Below, in pieces: positions 8,627 to 17,360 of a stretch of 58,336 nt of DNA (the stretch's first letter is position 1; each line of letters starts with the position of its first letter). Under the pieces are notes generated by a model. It saw nothing but the letters and a program-made list of their open reading frames with translations, did no database searches and had not been told where the DNA came from. A program made the translations under genes and the position numbers. The stretch is from Acidobacteriota bacterium (GTDB taxonomy: Bacteria > Acidobacteriota > Thermoanaerobaculia > Thermoanaerobaculales > Sulfomarinibacteraceae): NCBI GenBank assembly GCA_013152925.1, contig JAADFK010000224.1:1-58336 (forward strand). The letters are read 5' to 3'.

Positions 8627-9222
8627 TCGCCATCGATCTCAACGAGGTCTCCGTGCCGCTCGTCTGGGAGGAGCTCTTCGGGTGGCCCGATCCTCCGGAT
8701 GTGGAAATCGGCGCTGGCAAGGGGCGATTCCTCCTCGAGATGGCACGGCTTCATCCCGATCGTTCCCTACTCGGCGTCGAGAGGGCGGCCAAGTACCACG
8801 AGATGGTGTGCCGGCGCGCCGCCCGGCGGGGCATCGAGAGCATCCGCATGGTGCGCACCACGGCCGAGGACCTGTTCTTCCGGCTGGTGAAGCCCTCCTC
8901 GGTGGCCCGGATCCACATCTACTTCCCGGACCCCTGGCCCAAGAAGCGGCACCACAAGCGCCGCCTGATCCGGCCGGAGGCCGTGGACGCCATGGCACGG
9001 GCCCTGGTTCCCGGCGGCCGGCTCCTGGTCAAGACCGATCATCCGGACTACGCCGAGGTCATCGGCGAGGTCCTGGCAGCTTCGTCGCTCACGGTGGAAG
9101 ACCCGGCGTCACACTTCGAGGATCTACCGGAGACCAGCTACGAGATCAAGTACCGGCGGGAGGATCGTCCCATCTGGGCCTTCGTTTGCCGCCGGGGCCA
9201 GCTGGAGCCCCGCCATGCCTGA
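8623..9222 (+). CDS. trmB: tRNA (guanine-N7-)-methyltransferase
   Basis: The 199-residue product has the SAM loop EIGAGKGRFLLEMA and the family-specific stretch YFPDPWPKKRHHKRRL near residue 105, which includes the catalytic aspartate. It makes m7G46 in the variable loop of tRNA. The length is normal for TrmB. The gene overlaps pfkA by 4 nt upstream and hslO by 8 nt downstream, so it is translated from the same message. Confidence 0.95.
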   Translation: MIAIDLNEVSVPLVWEELFGWPDPPDVEIGAGKGRFLLEMARLHPDRSLLGVERAAKYHEMVCRRAARRGIESIRMVRTTAEDLFFRLVKPSSVARIHIYFPDPWPKKRHHKRRLIRPEAVDAMARALVPGGRLLVKTDHPDYAEVIGEVLAASSLTVEDPASHFEDLPETSYEIKYRREDRPIWAFVCRRGQLEPRHA

Positions 9223-10138
9223 AGACACCATCGTCCGCGCCCTGGGCCTGGGGGGCCGTGCCCGCGCCGTGGCCGCAGAGACCACCGCTACTGTGGAGCG
9301 CCTGCGCACGATCCACGACCCCTCCCCCACCGTCACGGCGGCCCTCGGCCGGATCGCGACCGGTGCCCTGCTCCTCGCCGCCTCCCTGGAAAAAACCACC
9401 CGGCGCGAGCCCGTCACCACCCTCGAGGTGGAGGGTGACGGTCCGGCCGGCCGCTTCATCGCTACTGCCTCCCCCACCGGGTGGGTCCGCGCCACCGTGG
9501 ACCATCCCGAGGCACAGGCCGAGCCCCGTCCCGACGGCAAGCTCAACGTGGCCGCGGTGGTCGGGGACTCCGGCACCCTGATCGTCACGCGGGATCCCGG
9601 CATCGGCGAGCCCTACCGTGGCGTCGTCGACCTGGTCTCCGGGGAGATCGCCAAGGACCTGGCCCGTTACCTGGACGAATCCGAGCAGACTCCCGCCGCT
9701 GTTCTGCTCGGCGTCTTCGTCGTCCCGACCCCCTCGGTACAGCACGCCGGCGGGTTGATGGTGCAACTCCTGCCCGGAGTCAGCGACGCCGAGGCCCGGG
9801 AGCTGTCCCGCCGGGTCGCCGGGTTGGAAACCGTCACGACCCAGTTGCGCGCCGGCAGGGGTCCCGAGGAGTGGTTGCGGGCCGTCTTCCCGAAGGACCT
9901 GGAGATCCTCGACACGACGCCGGCCTTCTTCCGGTGCGGCTGCAGCCGGGACCGCGTGGATCGCGCCCTCAAGCTCCTGGGAGAAGCCGAGATCCGCTCG
10001 CTCCTCGACCAGAGCCTCGCCGAACCGGTCGAGCTCGTCTGTGGCTTCTGCAGGTCTGCCTACACCGTCCCCCGCGACGACCTGGCCCGTCTCCTCCTGG
10101 AGGTCGAGCAGGAGAGCGGCCGGAAGGCCTCCTCCTAG
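9215..10138 (+). CDS. hslO: Hsp33 redox-regulated chaperone
   Basis: The 307-residue product has the N-terminal Hsp33 domain and, near residues 235-275, the zinc/redox switch CGC...CGFC (CXC-X27-32-CXXC). On oxidation the four cysteines release zinc and the protein becomes a holdase for unfolding clients in the cytoplasm. Length and motif spacing are normal. It starts 8 nt inside trmB and ends 2 nt before yraN. Confidence 0.95.
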   Translation: MPEDTIVRALGLGGRARAVAAETTATVERLRTIHDPSPTVTAALGRIATGALLLAASLEKTTRREPVTTLEVEGDGPAGRFIATASPTGWVRATVDHPEAQAEPRPDGKLNVAAVVGDSGTLIVTRDPGIGEPYRGVVDLVSGEIAKDLARYLDESEQTPAAVLLGVFVVPTPSVQHAGGLMVQLLPGVSDAEARELSRRVAGLETVTTQLRAGRGPEEWLRAVFPKDLEILDTTPAFFRCGCSRDRVDRALKLLGEAEIRSLLDQSLAEPVELVCGFCRSAYTVPRDDLARLLLEVEQESGRKASS

Positions 10139-10140
10139 CC

Positions 10141-10527
10141 ATGGCCGACCCCCGCCACCGCCGGGGACGCCGCGGCGAGCTGGCCGCCCTCATCCTGCTC
10201 CTGCTCAAGGGGTACCGTCCCCTCCACCGCAACTGGTCCGGCGGAGGCGGCGAGCTGGACCTGGTGGTCGCCCGCGGCCGGACCATCGTCTTCGTCGAGG
10301 TCAAGACCCGCTCGAGCCCGGCCTTCGGGGGCGGCGCCGCGGCCGTCGGCCCCGCCAAACGCCGCCACCTGGCCCGTGCCGCCACCGCCTACCTCAGCCG
10401 CTTCGCCCTCTGGGAACGCCCCACACGTTTCGACGTCATCACCGTCGAGGGCCACGGCCGCTTCCCGTGGATCGCCATCCGCCACCTCAAGGGCGCCTTC
10501 CGCCCCGACCTCGGCCGGAGGGTCTGA
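10141..10527 (+). CDS. yraN: UPF0102/YraN family nuclease-like protein
   Basis: The 128-residue product shows RRGELAA near the start, the GGGELDLVV segment and the FVEVKTR motif, which form the restriction-endonuclease-like active site (E...D...ExK) of the UPF0102 family. Its cellular role is not established. ATG 10141 follows hslO by two bases; the track's upstream extension into hslO is a shadow. Confidence 0.88.
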   Translation: MADPRHRRGRRGELAALILLLLKGYRPLHRNWSGGGGELDLVVARGRTIVFVEVKTRSSPAFGGGAAAVGPAKRRHLARAATAYLSRFALWERPTRFDVITVEGHGRFPWIAIRHLKGAFRPDLGRRV

Positions 10528-10770
10528 GGGGCCGGGGTTGTGGCCGTTTTCGAAACGTGTGAAGACGATTCGCGTTCCATCCGGAGAGAGGGCCGGGTTC
10601 TGTTCGCTGGCCGGTGCCGCCGGTGCGCGCAGCCGCACCGCCCCGTCGGCCCGGACGACCGTCCTGTCCGCCGTCAACCCGGACGAGGCCGTGGCCGCGA
10701 CGGCGGCGAGCACGTTGGCCAACGTGGTCCGGTGAAAACTCCGCACTGGGATTCCCGGTATATTCCACAT
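10528..10770 (-). pseudogene. 5' fragment of a secreted PD40/TolB-type beta-propeller gene
   Basis: On the minus strand a frame from ATG 10770 reads a signal-like stretch (TLANVLAAVAATASS) and then NPALSPDGTRIVFTRF, a textbook PD40 beta-propeller blade signature. After residue 81 the frame runs antisense into yraN and similarity stops. I read it as the truncated start of a larger gene whose 3' part has been lost. This fragment is all I see in the 370-nt gap after yraN. Only one blade is visible, so chance similarity is possible though unlikely. Confidence 0.45.
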
Positions 10771-10897
10771 GCCACATGCCGTCATGCCGTGCTGGACCAC
10801 GGCCACCGGCGCAGGCCTCCTCATCGCCGCCGGCCCGGAGGTGAAACCCGGGTCCGTGCAATCCGTACCACGCCCCCATGGACGGCAGGAGGTGATC

Positions 10898-11644
10898 GTG
10901 CGGCGAATCTGTTGGGCCATGGTGGCCGTGACACTGGCGGCGGGGGCCGTGGGGGCTCAGACACCGCCGGTGGCGGTCCTCGAACGCCTCCAGTCCGCGA
11001 TCAACCCCGAGGACGACGCCTTCACCGGCTCGTGGCGAATGACAACCTTCTCCGTCGTTGAAAAACCCAACGGGAAAGCGCACCACGAGGCCACCATGGA
11101 GATGAGCTGTTCCAGGGACGCCCGGGGACGGCTCCACCGCCAGGTGATCCGCTTCATCAAGGACGGCACGGACGAGACGAAGAAGATCCGGGCACGCCTC
11201 GAGAAGCAGGAAGCCGAAGGCGAAGCCGGCCGGAAGAAGAAGAACGGCAGGAAGAAGAAGGAACAAGAAGCAGACGTCGTCCCTCCCGATCCGGAGCACC
11301 GGGATCTCTACGTCTTCGAACCGCTCCCGCCGGAGGACGGAGCCGCGCGCTGCGTCTTCCGTCCCGCACCCGGTCACGCGAAGGACCGCGGCCTCCTGAC
11401 CGGCGAGCTCGCCTGGGACCCCAGGACCCTGGATCCACTGTGGATCGAGGGTGAGCTGTCACACCCCCCGGGTCCGCTCAAGGAGATGCACCTGCGAATC
11501 GAGCTCCGCCGGAACGGCGATCTCCTCTACACCTCCCGCATGGTCACAGGCGGCCTTGCCAGGATCCTCCTGCTCAAGCGCCGATTCCACGCCGACGTCC
11601 GCTTCGAAGACGTCGAACCCGCGGCACCGGCAGCCGGCGATTGA
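10898..11644 (+). CDS. exported protein of unknown function with lysine-rich insert
   Basis: The 248-residue product starts at GTG 10898 with GGAGG six bases upstream; the track start at 10769 has no ribosome site. Residues 1-25 form a signal peptide ending GAVGAQ. The mature protein starts VAVLERLQSAINPEDDAF and is built of alternating short strands (FTGSWRMTTFSV, ARGRLHRQVIRFI, DLLYTSRMVTGG), which loosely resembles the LolA-like beta-sheet fold of outer-membrane lipoprotein-sorting proteins. A basic linker (GRKKKNGRKKKEQE) interrupts it near residue 115. I recognise no catalytic motif. The downstream xdh genes are in the same direction, 288 nt away, with no hint of shared function. Confidence 0.6.
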   Translation: MRRICWAMVAVTLAAGAVGAQTPPVAVLERLQSAINPEDDAFTGSWRMTTFSVVEKPNGKAHHEATMEMSCSRDARGRLHRQVIRFIKDGTDETKKIRARLEKQEAEGEAGRKKKNGRKKKEQEADVVPPDPEHRDLYVFEPLPPEDGAARCVFRPAPGHAKDRGLLTGELAWDPRTLDPLWIEGELSHPPGPLKEMHLRIELRRNGDLLYTSRMVTGGLARILLLKRRFHADVRFEDVEPAAPAAGD

Positions 11645-11932
11645 CCACGGGCATTGGCTCCCGCCCCACACTTCTTCCCTGGCGTTCCTGGCACTCTTGG
11701 CGGAAGACTCTCGTCCCTCCCGAGCCCGGAGGGGGCACGGCGCCGTTCGGGGGCTCGTGGCAGCCGGCCTGTGCTAACCTCCGGGGGCGGGAACAACGTG
11801 GGCGGAACAGGGCCGTCCGGGGGACCTCGCCGTGCCGCTGGCCGGTGGCGGCCCTCGAGCCCGGGCGGACGGGTCGCGGCCCCAGCCTTCGGGAAATCGG
11901 CCCCGAAGGTGTTCCGCTCCCGAAGGAGGCGC

Positions 11933-13363
11933 ATGTCCGAGGGAGGTATCCGGCTGATCCTCAACGGTGAGGCCGTCACGGCGTCCATGGCGCCGGGCGG
12001 GGTTGTGCTCGACTTCCTGCGCCGGGAACGGGGCCTCAGGGGGACCAAGGAGGGGTGCCGCGAGGGAGATTGCGGCGCCTGCACGGTGCTGCTCGGAGAA
12101 CGCGCGGGCTCGGGCATGCGCTACCGCGCCGTGGCCTCCTGCCTGCTCCCGGTCGCCGAGCTGGCGGGGCGGCACCTGGTGAGCATCGAGGGCCTCGACG
12201 GAGAGAGGCTCTCCGCCATCCAGAGGGCCATCGTGGAGGAGGGCGCCACCCAGTGCGGTTTCTGCACGCCGGGCCTCGTGGTGGCGCTGACGGGGTTTCT
12301 GCTGACGAGCCCCGGCCTGGGCGAGGAGGATGCCATGGAGGCCATCGACGGCAACATCTGCCGCTGCACGGGCTACGCCTCCATCCGGAGGGCCGTCCGG
12401 CGCCTCGTGGACGGCCTGGAGCTCGAGCCCGGGGCCCTGGAGACGCGGCACGAGGCCCTGGCGGCGGCCGGCTTGCTGCCGCCCCTGTTCGCCGGTATCG
12501 CCGCGCGGCTGGATGCCCTCGAGCACGCACCCGCGAGTGCCGACGCCGGAGGCATCCCCGTGGCCGGCGGCACCGACCTCTTCGTCGTGGAGGCCGCGCG
12601 GCTTCGGAAGGAACGGCTGCGCCTGCTGTCGCGGGAGCGGCGGGGCGAGCCCGTCTCCGAGGAGGGGAATCTCATCGTCCTCGACGCCGCCTCCACCATG
12701 GAGGAGCTCCGGCAGAGCCCGCTCCTCGAGGCCTGCTTCCCCTCGTGGAGGCGGTTCCTGGGCCTCCATTCCTCGACGCTGATCCGCAACCGGGCGACGC
12801 CGGCGGGCAACATCGCCCACGCCTCGCCCATCGGCGACATGTCCGTCGTCCTGCTGGCCCTGGACGCCCGGCTCCAGATCGGGCGGGACGGCGAACGGGC
12901 CCGTACCGTGGCGCTCGACCGCTTCTTCCTGGGCTACAAGGAGACCGATCTCGCCCCCGGCGAGCTCATCACGCGCATCCTCGTGCCGCGGCCGGCGCCG
13001 GCCAGCCGCTTCAACTTCGAGAAGGTCTCGCGCCGCCAGCACCTGGACATCGCCTCGGTCAACACGGCCTTCTCCTGCACCGTGGAGGACGGCGCCATCG
13101 GCACGGCGCGGCTCTCCGCGGGCGGCGTCGCCCCCATCCCGCTGTACCTGGCGGAAAGCTCCGCCTGGCTGAGCGGACGCCCGGTCTCCGTTGCAACGGC
13201 CCTGGGGGCCGCGGAGCGTGCGGCCGCAGAGATCACGCCCATCTCCGACGTCCGGGGCTCAGCGGACTACAAGCGCCGGCTGCTGCGGCGCCTCGTGCTG
13301 GCCCATTTCGTCACCTGCTTCCCCGGGCTCCCGCAGGAGGAGATCGCCCATGCCATCGCCTGA
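11933..13363 (+). CDS. xdhA: xanthine dehydrogenase small subunit (2Fe-2S and FAD domains)
   Basis: The 476-residue product has a plant-type 2Fe-2S domain (GCREGDCGACTV), a second 2Fe-2S domain (CGFCTPG...CRCTGY) and, from about residue 200, the FAD domain with VAGGTDLFV and NIAHASPIGDMS. This is the XdhA layout of two-subunit bacterial xanthine dehydrogenases. It moves electrons from the molybdenum site in XdhB to NAD+. ATG 11933 is chosen over the track start (11654) because AAGGAGG lies just before it. It overlaps xdhB by 14 nt. Confidence 0.93.
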   Translation: MSEGGIRLILNGEAVTASMAPGGVVLDFLRRERGLRGTKEGCREGDCGACTVLLGERAGSGMRYRAVASCLLPVAELAGRHLVSIEGLDGERLSAIQRAIVEEGATQCGFCTPGLVVALTGFLLTSPGLGEEDAMEAIDGNICRCTGYASIRRAVRRLVDGLELEPGALETRHEALAAAGLLPPLFAGIAARLDALEHAPASADAGGIPVAGGTDLFVVEAARLRKERLRLLSRERRGEPVSEEGNLIVLDAASTMEELRQSPLLEACFPSWRRFLGLHSSTLIRNRATPAGNIAHASPIGDMSVVLLALDARLQIGRDGERARTVALDRFFLGYKETDLAPGELITRILVPRPAPASRFNFEKVSRRQHLDIASVNTAFSCTVEDGAIGTARLSAGGVAPIPLYLAESSAWLSGRPVSVATALGAAERAAAEITPISDVRGSADYKRRLLRRLVLAHFVTCFPGLPQEEIAHAIA

Positions 13364-15632
13364 TGCCGTGGCCCACGTGCGGGCCCGCTCACCCTTCGTG
13401 GACGACCTCCCCGAGCCCGAAGGGACGCTGCACGGCGCCGTGCTGCCCTCCCCCGTTGCCCACGGCCGGATCCTGCGGCTGGACACGGCCCCGGCCCTCG
13501 CCATGCCGGGCGTCGCCGCCGTGCTCACCGCGGCGGACGTCCCCGGCGAGAACCAGATCGGCGGCATCGTCCAGGACGAGGCCCTCCTGGCCCAGGGCGA
13601 GGTCCACCACGTGGGACAGCCCGTGGCCCTGGTGGTGGCAGCCACTCCCCGGCAGGCCCGCGCGGCCCGCGACCTCATCGCCCTCGAGATCGAGGAGCTC
13701 GAGGCCGTCTTCGACCCGCGGCGCGCCGCCGAGCGGGGCAAGCTCATCGCGCCGGCCCGCACCATCGCGTGCGGTGACGTGGACGAAGCCTGGGCGCGCT
13801 GCGCCACCATCGTCGAGGGCCGCGCGGATTCCGGCGCCCAGGAGCACCTCTACCTTGAAACCCAGGCCTGCCTGGCCGTCCCCGAGGCGCGGGGCCGGCT
13901 CCATCTCTTCCCGGCCACCCAGTCCCCCAGCGGCGTGCAGCGCATCACGGCACGGGTTCTGGGCCTCCAGATGCACGACATCGAGGTGGAGGTCCAGCGT
14001 CTGGGCGGCGCCTTCGGCGGCAAGGAGGACCAGGCCACACCGTGGGCGGTGATGGCAGCCCTGGCCGCGCACCGGCTGGCGCGGCCCGTCAAGATCGTGC
14101 TCGGCCGGGGCGAGGACATGCGGATGACGGGCAAGCGCCACCCCTACTCCACCGACTTCCGGCTGGGCCTCGACGGCGAGGGCCGCTTCCTGGCCTTTGA
14201 AGCCACCTACTACCAGAGCTCTGGCGCGGCCGCCGACCTCTCCACGGCCATCCTTCAGCGCACCCTGTTCCACGCCACCAACGCCTACTTCGTCCCCAAC
14301 GTCCGGGTCACCGGTTTCTGCTGCCGGACCAACCTGCCGCCCTTCACGGCCTTTCGCGGCTTCGGCGGACCCCAGGCCATGTTCGTCATGGAGTCGGCCA
14401 TCGCCGCTGCCGCCGAGCGCCTGGGCCGTCCCGCCCGGGAGCTCCAGGAGCTCAACCTGCTCCGCGAGAACGATCCCCTGCCCTACGGCATGCGCGTCCG
14501 ACGGGCCAACGCCCGCCGCAGCTTCGCCGAGGCCGTGGAACGTTTCGGCCTCGGGCGGCGGCTCCGCGAGATCGAGGAGCACAACGCCGCCTCCCCGCTT
14601 CTCAAGCGCGGCCTGGCTCTCATGCCGGTTTGCTTCGGCATCTCCTTCACCAATGCCTCCCTCAACCAGGCCGGCGCCCTGGTGCACATCTACACCGACG
14701 GCAGCGTCAGCCTCAGCACGGCCGCCGTGGAGATGGGCCAGGGCGTGGCCACCAAGATCCGGCGCATCGCCGCCGGAGCGCTCGGGATCTCCGAGAGACG
14801 GATCCGCGTGGAGAGCACGAGCACTTCGCGGGTGGCCAACATGTCGCCCACCGCCGCCAGCACCGCCACGGATTTGAACGGCATGGCGGCGCTCCTCGCC
14901 TGCCGGATGCTGGCCAGCAGGCTCCGGACCTCGGCGGCGGAGCTCCTCGATGTGCGCGCCGAGGATCTCGAGCTGCGCGGCGAGCGGGTCCTCCTCTCGG
15001 GCGAGGTGACCGATCTTGGCTGGAACGAGCTCGTGGCCGCAACGTGGAAACGCCGGGTGGACCTGACAGCCCACGCCTTCTACTCCACGCCGAACCTCCA
15101 CTTCGATCCCGAGGAGGGGAGGGGCCGGCCATTCGCCTACCACGTCTTCGGCACGGCCATGGTGGAAGCCACGGTGGACCTGCTCCGGGGCACGGCCACG
15201 GTCGACGCCGTCCACGTGGTCCACGACGCGGGCCGCAGCCTCGACCCGCTGGTGGATCGTGGCCAGGCGGAAGGTGGCATCGTTCAGGGCCTGGGCTGGA
15301 TGACCATGGAGGATCTCGTCCACGCCGAGGACGGGCGCCTCCTCTCGGACTCCCTGGCGACCTACAAGATCCCCGACCTGCACTTCACTCCAACGGCCCT
15401 GGAGGTGGTCTTTCTCGAAGACGCCGCCAACCCCGCGGCCGTCCTCCAGACCAAGGCCATCGGCGAGCCGCCCTTCATGTATGGCATCGGCGCGTTCTTC
15501 GCCATCCGCAACGCCATCTGCGCCGCGCGTCCCCTGGCCGTGGACCGTTTCGTCGCCCCCCTGACCAACGAGCGGATCCTCGGGATGTTGGATGGGAAGC
15601 GTGAAGAGCAAGGAGCGAGGAGTGAGGAGTGA
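13350..15632 (+). CDS. xdhB: xanthine dehydrogenase large, molybdopterin-binding subunit
   Basis: The 760-residue product carries the molybdopterin-binding stretch RLGGAFGGKEDQ, the substrate-side arginine motif FRGFGGPQAM and, near the C-terminus, KAIGEPPFMYGIG with the catalytic glutamate. It oxidises hypoxanthine/xanthine at a Mo-dioxo/sulfido centre. ATG 13350 has GGAGGAG upstream within the end of xdhA. The last dozen residues (KREEQGARSEE) come from a purine-rich repeat that runs through the stop codon, so the C-terminus is probably an accretion. Confidence 0.94.
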   Translation: MPSPDAVAHVRARSPFVDDLPEPEGTLHGAVLPSPVAHGRILRLDTAPALAMPGVAAVLTAADVPGENQIGGIVQDEALLAQGEVHHVGQPVALVVAATPRQARAARDLIALEIEELEAVFDPRRAAERGKLIAPARTIACGDVDEAWARCATIVEGRADSGAQEHLYLETQACLAVPEARGRLHLFPATQSPSGVQRITARVLGLQMHDIEVEVQRLGGAFGGKEDQATPWAVMAALAAHRLARPVKIVLGRGEDMRMTGKRHPYSTDFRLGLDGEGRFLAFEATYYQSSGAAADLSTAILQRTLFHATNAYFVPNVRVTGFCCRTNLPPFTAFRGFGGPQAMFVMESAIAAAAERLGRPARELQELNLLRENDPLPYGMRVRRANARRSFAEAVERFGLGRRLREIEEHNAASPLLKRGLALMPVCFGISFTNASLNQAGALVHIYTDGSVSLSTAAVEMGQGVATKIRRIAAGALGISERRIRVESTSTSRVANMSPTAASTATDLNGMAALLACRMLASRLRTSAAELLDVRAEDLELRGERVLLSGEVTDLGWNELVAATWKRRVDLTAHAFYSTPNLHFDPEEGRGRPFAYHVFGTAMVEATVDLLRGTATVDAVHVVHDAGRSLDPLVDRGQAEGGIVQGLGWMTMEDLVHAEDGRLLSDSLATYKIPDLHFTPTALEVVFLEDAANPAAVLQTKAIGEPPFMYGIGAFFAIRNAICAARPLAVDRFVAPLTNERILGMLDGKREEQGARSEE

Positions 15633-15637
15633 GGAGA
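15601..15637. repeat. purine-rich GAGGAGT repeat at the end of xdhB
   Basis: GTGAAGAGCAAGGAGCGAGGAGTGAGGAGTGAGGAG is a run of GAGYGAG/GAGGAGT units that spans the xdhB stop. Similar purine-rich text (GGGGTGAGGAGAGACAGG, GTGAAGAGTGAGGGGATGG) fills 21312-21410 between hemB and hemL. Confidence 0.5.
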
Positions 15638-15800
15638 CCGTGGGGCCGGGGCGTGCGTGGAAGCCGCATGGCTTCCCCCGCCGTCCCATCCCGCTGAGCC
15701 CCCCCCGGGGAGCGCGGGCTTGGGCCCGCGCCTTCGGCTGGGGCTCCCAGGTGCGAACCGGGGTCCGCGCTCCGGATGGGGCCCGGCGGCGGATACGGCC

Positions 15801-16301
15801 GTGAAGCTGCGTCTCGAACGGCGGGACGTCCTCAACGGCGCCCTCATCTACGCCGCGGGCGACACCGTGGCGGCGGCGATCCTCGGCCAGCTCAGCGCGA
15901 CGCGCCTGGCCGGCATGATGCTCGTGGGCGCCACGGTCTACGCCTTCGAGATCCCCAACTACTTCCGGTGGATCGACCGGCGGACGGAGGGGATGCCCCG
16001 CGGATGGCGTTTCGCGGCGGCCCGCACGGGCCTGGCCCTCCTCTACTTCAACCCACTGTGGATCGCCCGTCACCTGCTCTTCATCGCCGTCTTTTCCGGC
16101 CGGTGGGAGACGGCCGGCTGGGGACTGCTCCACACGGCGCTCCTGTCCTGGCTCTTCAACATCCCGCTCTCGGCCATCGGCAATTACATCATCCAGGTAT
16201 GGCTGTCCTTCCGCTGGCGCTTCGTGGGGAGCGCCGTCTTCTCCGGACTGATGGCGGTCTACTATGCTCTCTCGGGGGTGTGGTTCCATGCGGGAGACTG
16301 A
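15801..16301 (+). CDS. small integral membrane protein of unknown function
   Basis: The 166-residue product starts at GTG 15801 (the track's ATG at 15657 would add a proline-rich stretch without homology). Four hydrophobic segments are visible at roughly residues 14-33, 37-52, 77-98 and 115-162. The GALIYAAGDTVAAAILGQ opening is faintly like the Mpv17/PMP22 family, but the diagnostic second half is not there. It overlaps xdhC by 14 nt, so it is inside the xdh transcript. A role in that pathway, for example substrate passage, is only a guess. Confidence 0.65.
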   Translation: MKLRLERRDVLNGALIYAAGDTVAAAILGQLSATRLAGMMLVGATVYAFEIPNYFRWIDRRTEGMPRGWRFAAARTGLALLYFNPLWIARHLLFIAVFSGRWETAGWGLLHTALLSWLFNIPLSAIGNYIIQVWLSFRWRFVGSAVFSGLMAVYYALSGVWFHAGD

Positions 16302-17211
16302 GCTGTGGAAAGCGGCCGCCGCCTCCGTCGAGGCGGGGAAGGCGGTCTGCCTGATCGTCATGGTGCATGCCACGGGACACGGACCCAACCGGCCCGGAGC
16401 CAAGATGACCGTCACCGCCGGCGGGGACCGCCGCGGCACCGTCGGCGGCGGGGCGGCCGAACGCTCGCTGTTCCACGCCGCCGAATCGGCCCTGGCCGAT
16501 GGCGATCCTCCCCCGCCGCGAGCTCTCACCCTCGAGCACCATGGCGATTCCGGACCCCGTGCCTCCGGCATGATCTGCTCCGGCACCCAGACCTTCGTGC
16601 TCCTGCGCCTGGCGGAGCGCGACCTGCCGGCGCTCCGCGCACTGGCCGGAGCCCACGCCGAGGGCCGCCCGGGCTGCCTGGAGATCACCCCGGCGGGCCT
16701 CGATTTCACCGCCGGTGCCACCTGCGAACAAAGCTGGGACGGCACCGCCGGCCGATGGCGCTACCGGGAGCCCGCCGGCTGCCGCATCACCGTCACCCTC
16801 GTCGGCGGTGGCCACGTGGCCCTGGCCCTGACCCCCCTCCTGGTGCGCCTGGGCTTCCACACCGTCGTCCTGGACGACCGCCCCGGCCTGGACACCCTCG
16901 AGGCCAACACCCTGGCGGACGAACGAAGAACCGTCGATTACGCCCGCATCCGCGAGCACGTTCCTCCAGGCCCCACGAGCTACGTTTGCATCATGACCCA
17001 CGGCCACCGTCACGACGAGCAGCTCCTGGAGAAGCTCCTCGGCCACCCCCTGGGCTATCTCGGCATGATGGGCAGCCCCCCCAAGGTCGCGGCCATCCGC
17101 GGAAACCTCCTCGCCCGCGGCGTCCCCCCGACGCCGTCCACGCCCCAATCGGCCTACCCATCGGCAGCAACACCCCCGAAGAGATTGCCGTCGCCATCGC
17201 CGCCGAGCTGA
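16288..17211 (+). CDS. xdhC: XdhC-family molybdenum cofactor maturation protein, frameshifted near the 3' end
   Basis: The product begins with the XdhC/CoxF region and continues through the Rossmann-like half VTLVGGGHVALALTPLL to MTHGHRHDEQLL and YLGMMGSPPKVAAIR. XdhC proteins bind the molybdenum cofactor, support its sulfuration and hand it to XdhB. After GVPP the frame goes wrong: the expected ending HAPIGLPIGSNTPEEIAVAI is read in the next frame up to 17291. The switch is at a run of six C (17124-17129); seven would restore the frame. Either a real recent mutation or a sequencing slip. As written the protein is 307 residues with a nonsense tail. Confidence 0.85.
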   Translation: MRETELWKAAAASVEAGKAVCLIVMVHATGHGPNRPGAKMTVTAGGDRRGTVGGGAAERSLFHAAESALADGDPPPPRALTLEHHGDSGPRASGMICSGTQTFVLLRLAERDLPALRALAGAHAEGRPGCLEITPAGLDFTAGATCEQSWDGTAGRWRYREPAGCRITVTLVGGGHVALALTPLLVRLGFHTVVLDDRPGLDTLEANTLADERRTVDYARIREHVPPGPTSYVCIMTHGHRHDEQLLEKLLGHPLGYLGMMGSPPKVAAIRGNLLARGVPPTPSTPQSAYPSAATPPKRLPSPSPPS

Positions 17212-17360
17212 TCGCCGTCCGGAACGGCGCGATCGCTGCCGGCGGCATCGATGCCATCCATGGGAGATCTCGATCTTTTACCCTGACGTGACGGTGGAGA
17301 CCGAGCCGTGACCCTCTTTGGGGCGGACTGCCGTATCATCCTCCCGTTTGGGGGTGCGCG

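Noticed and set aside
13389-16745. 1118-codon open frame on the minus strand
   Set aside because: It is antisense to xdhB, the membrane gene and xdhC, has a His/Gly/Glu-rich shadow composition and no domain; G+C-rich third positions keep antisense frames open.
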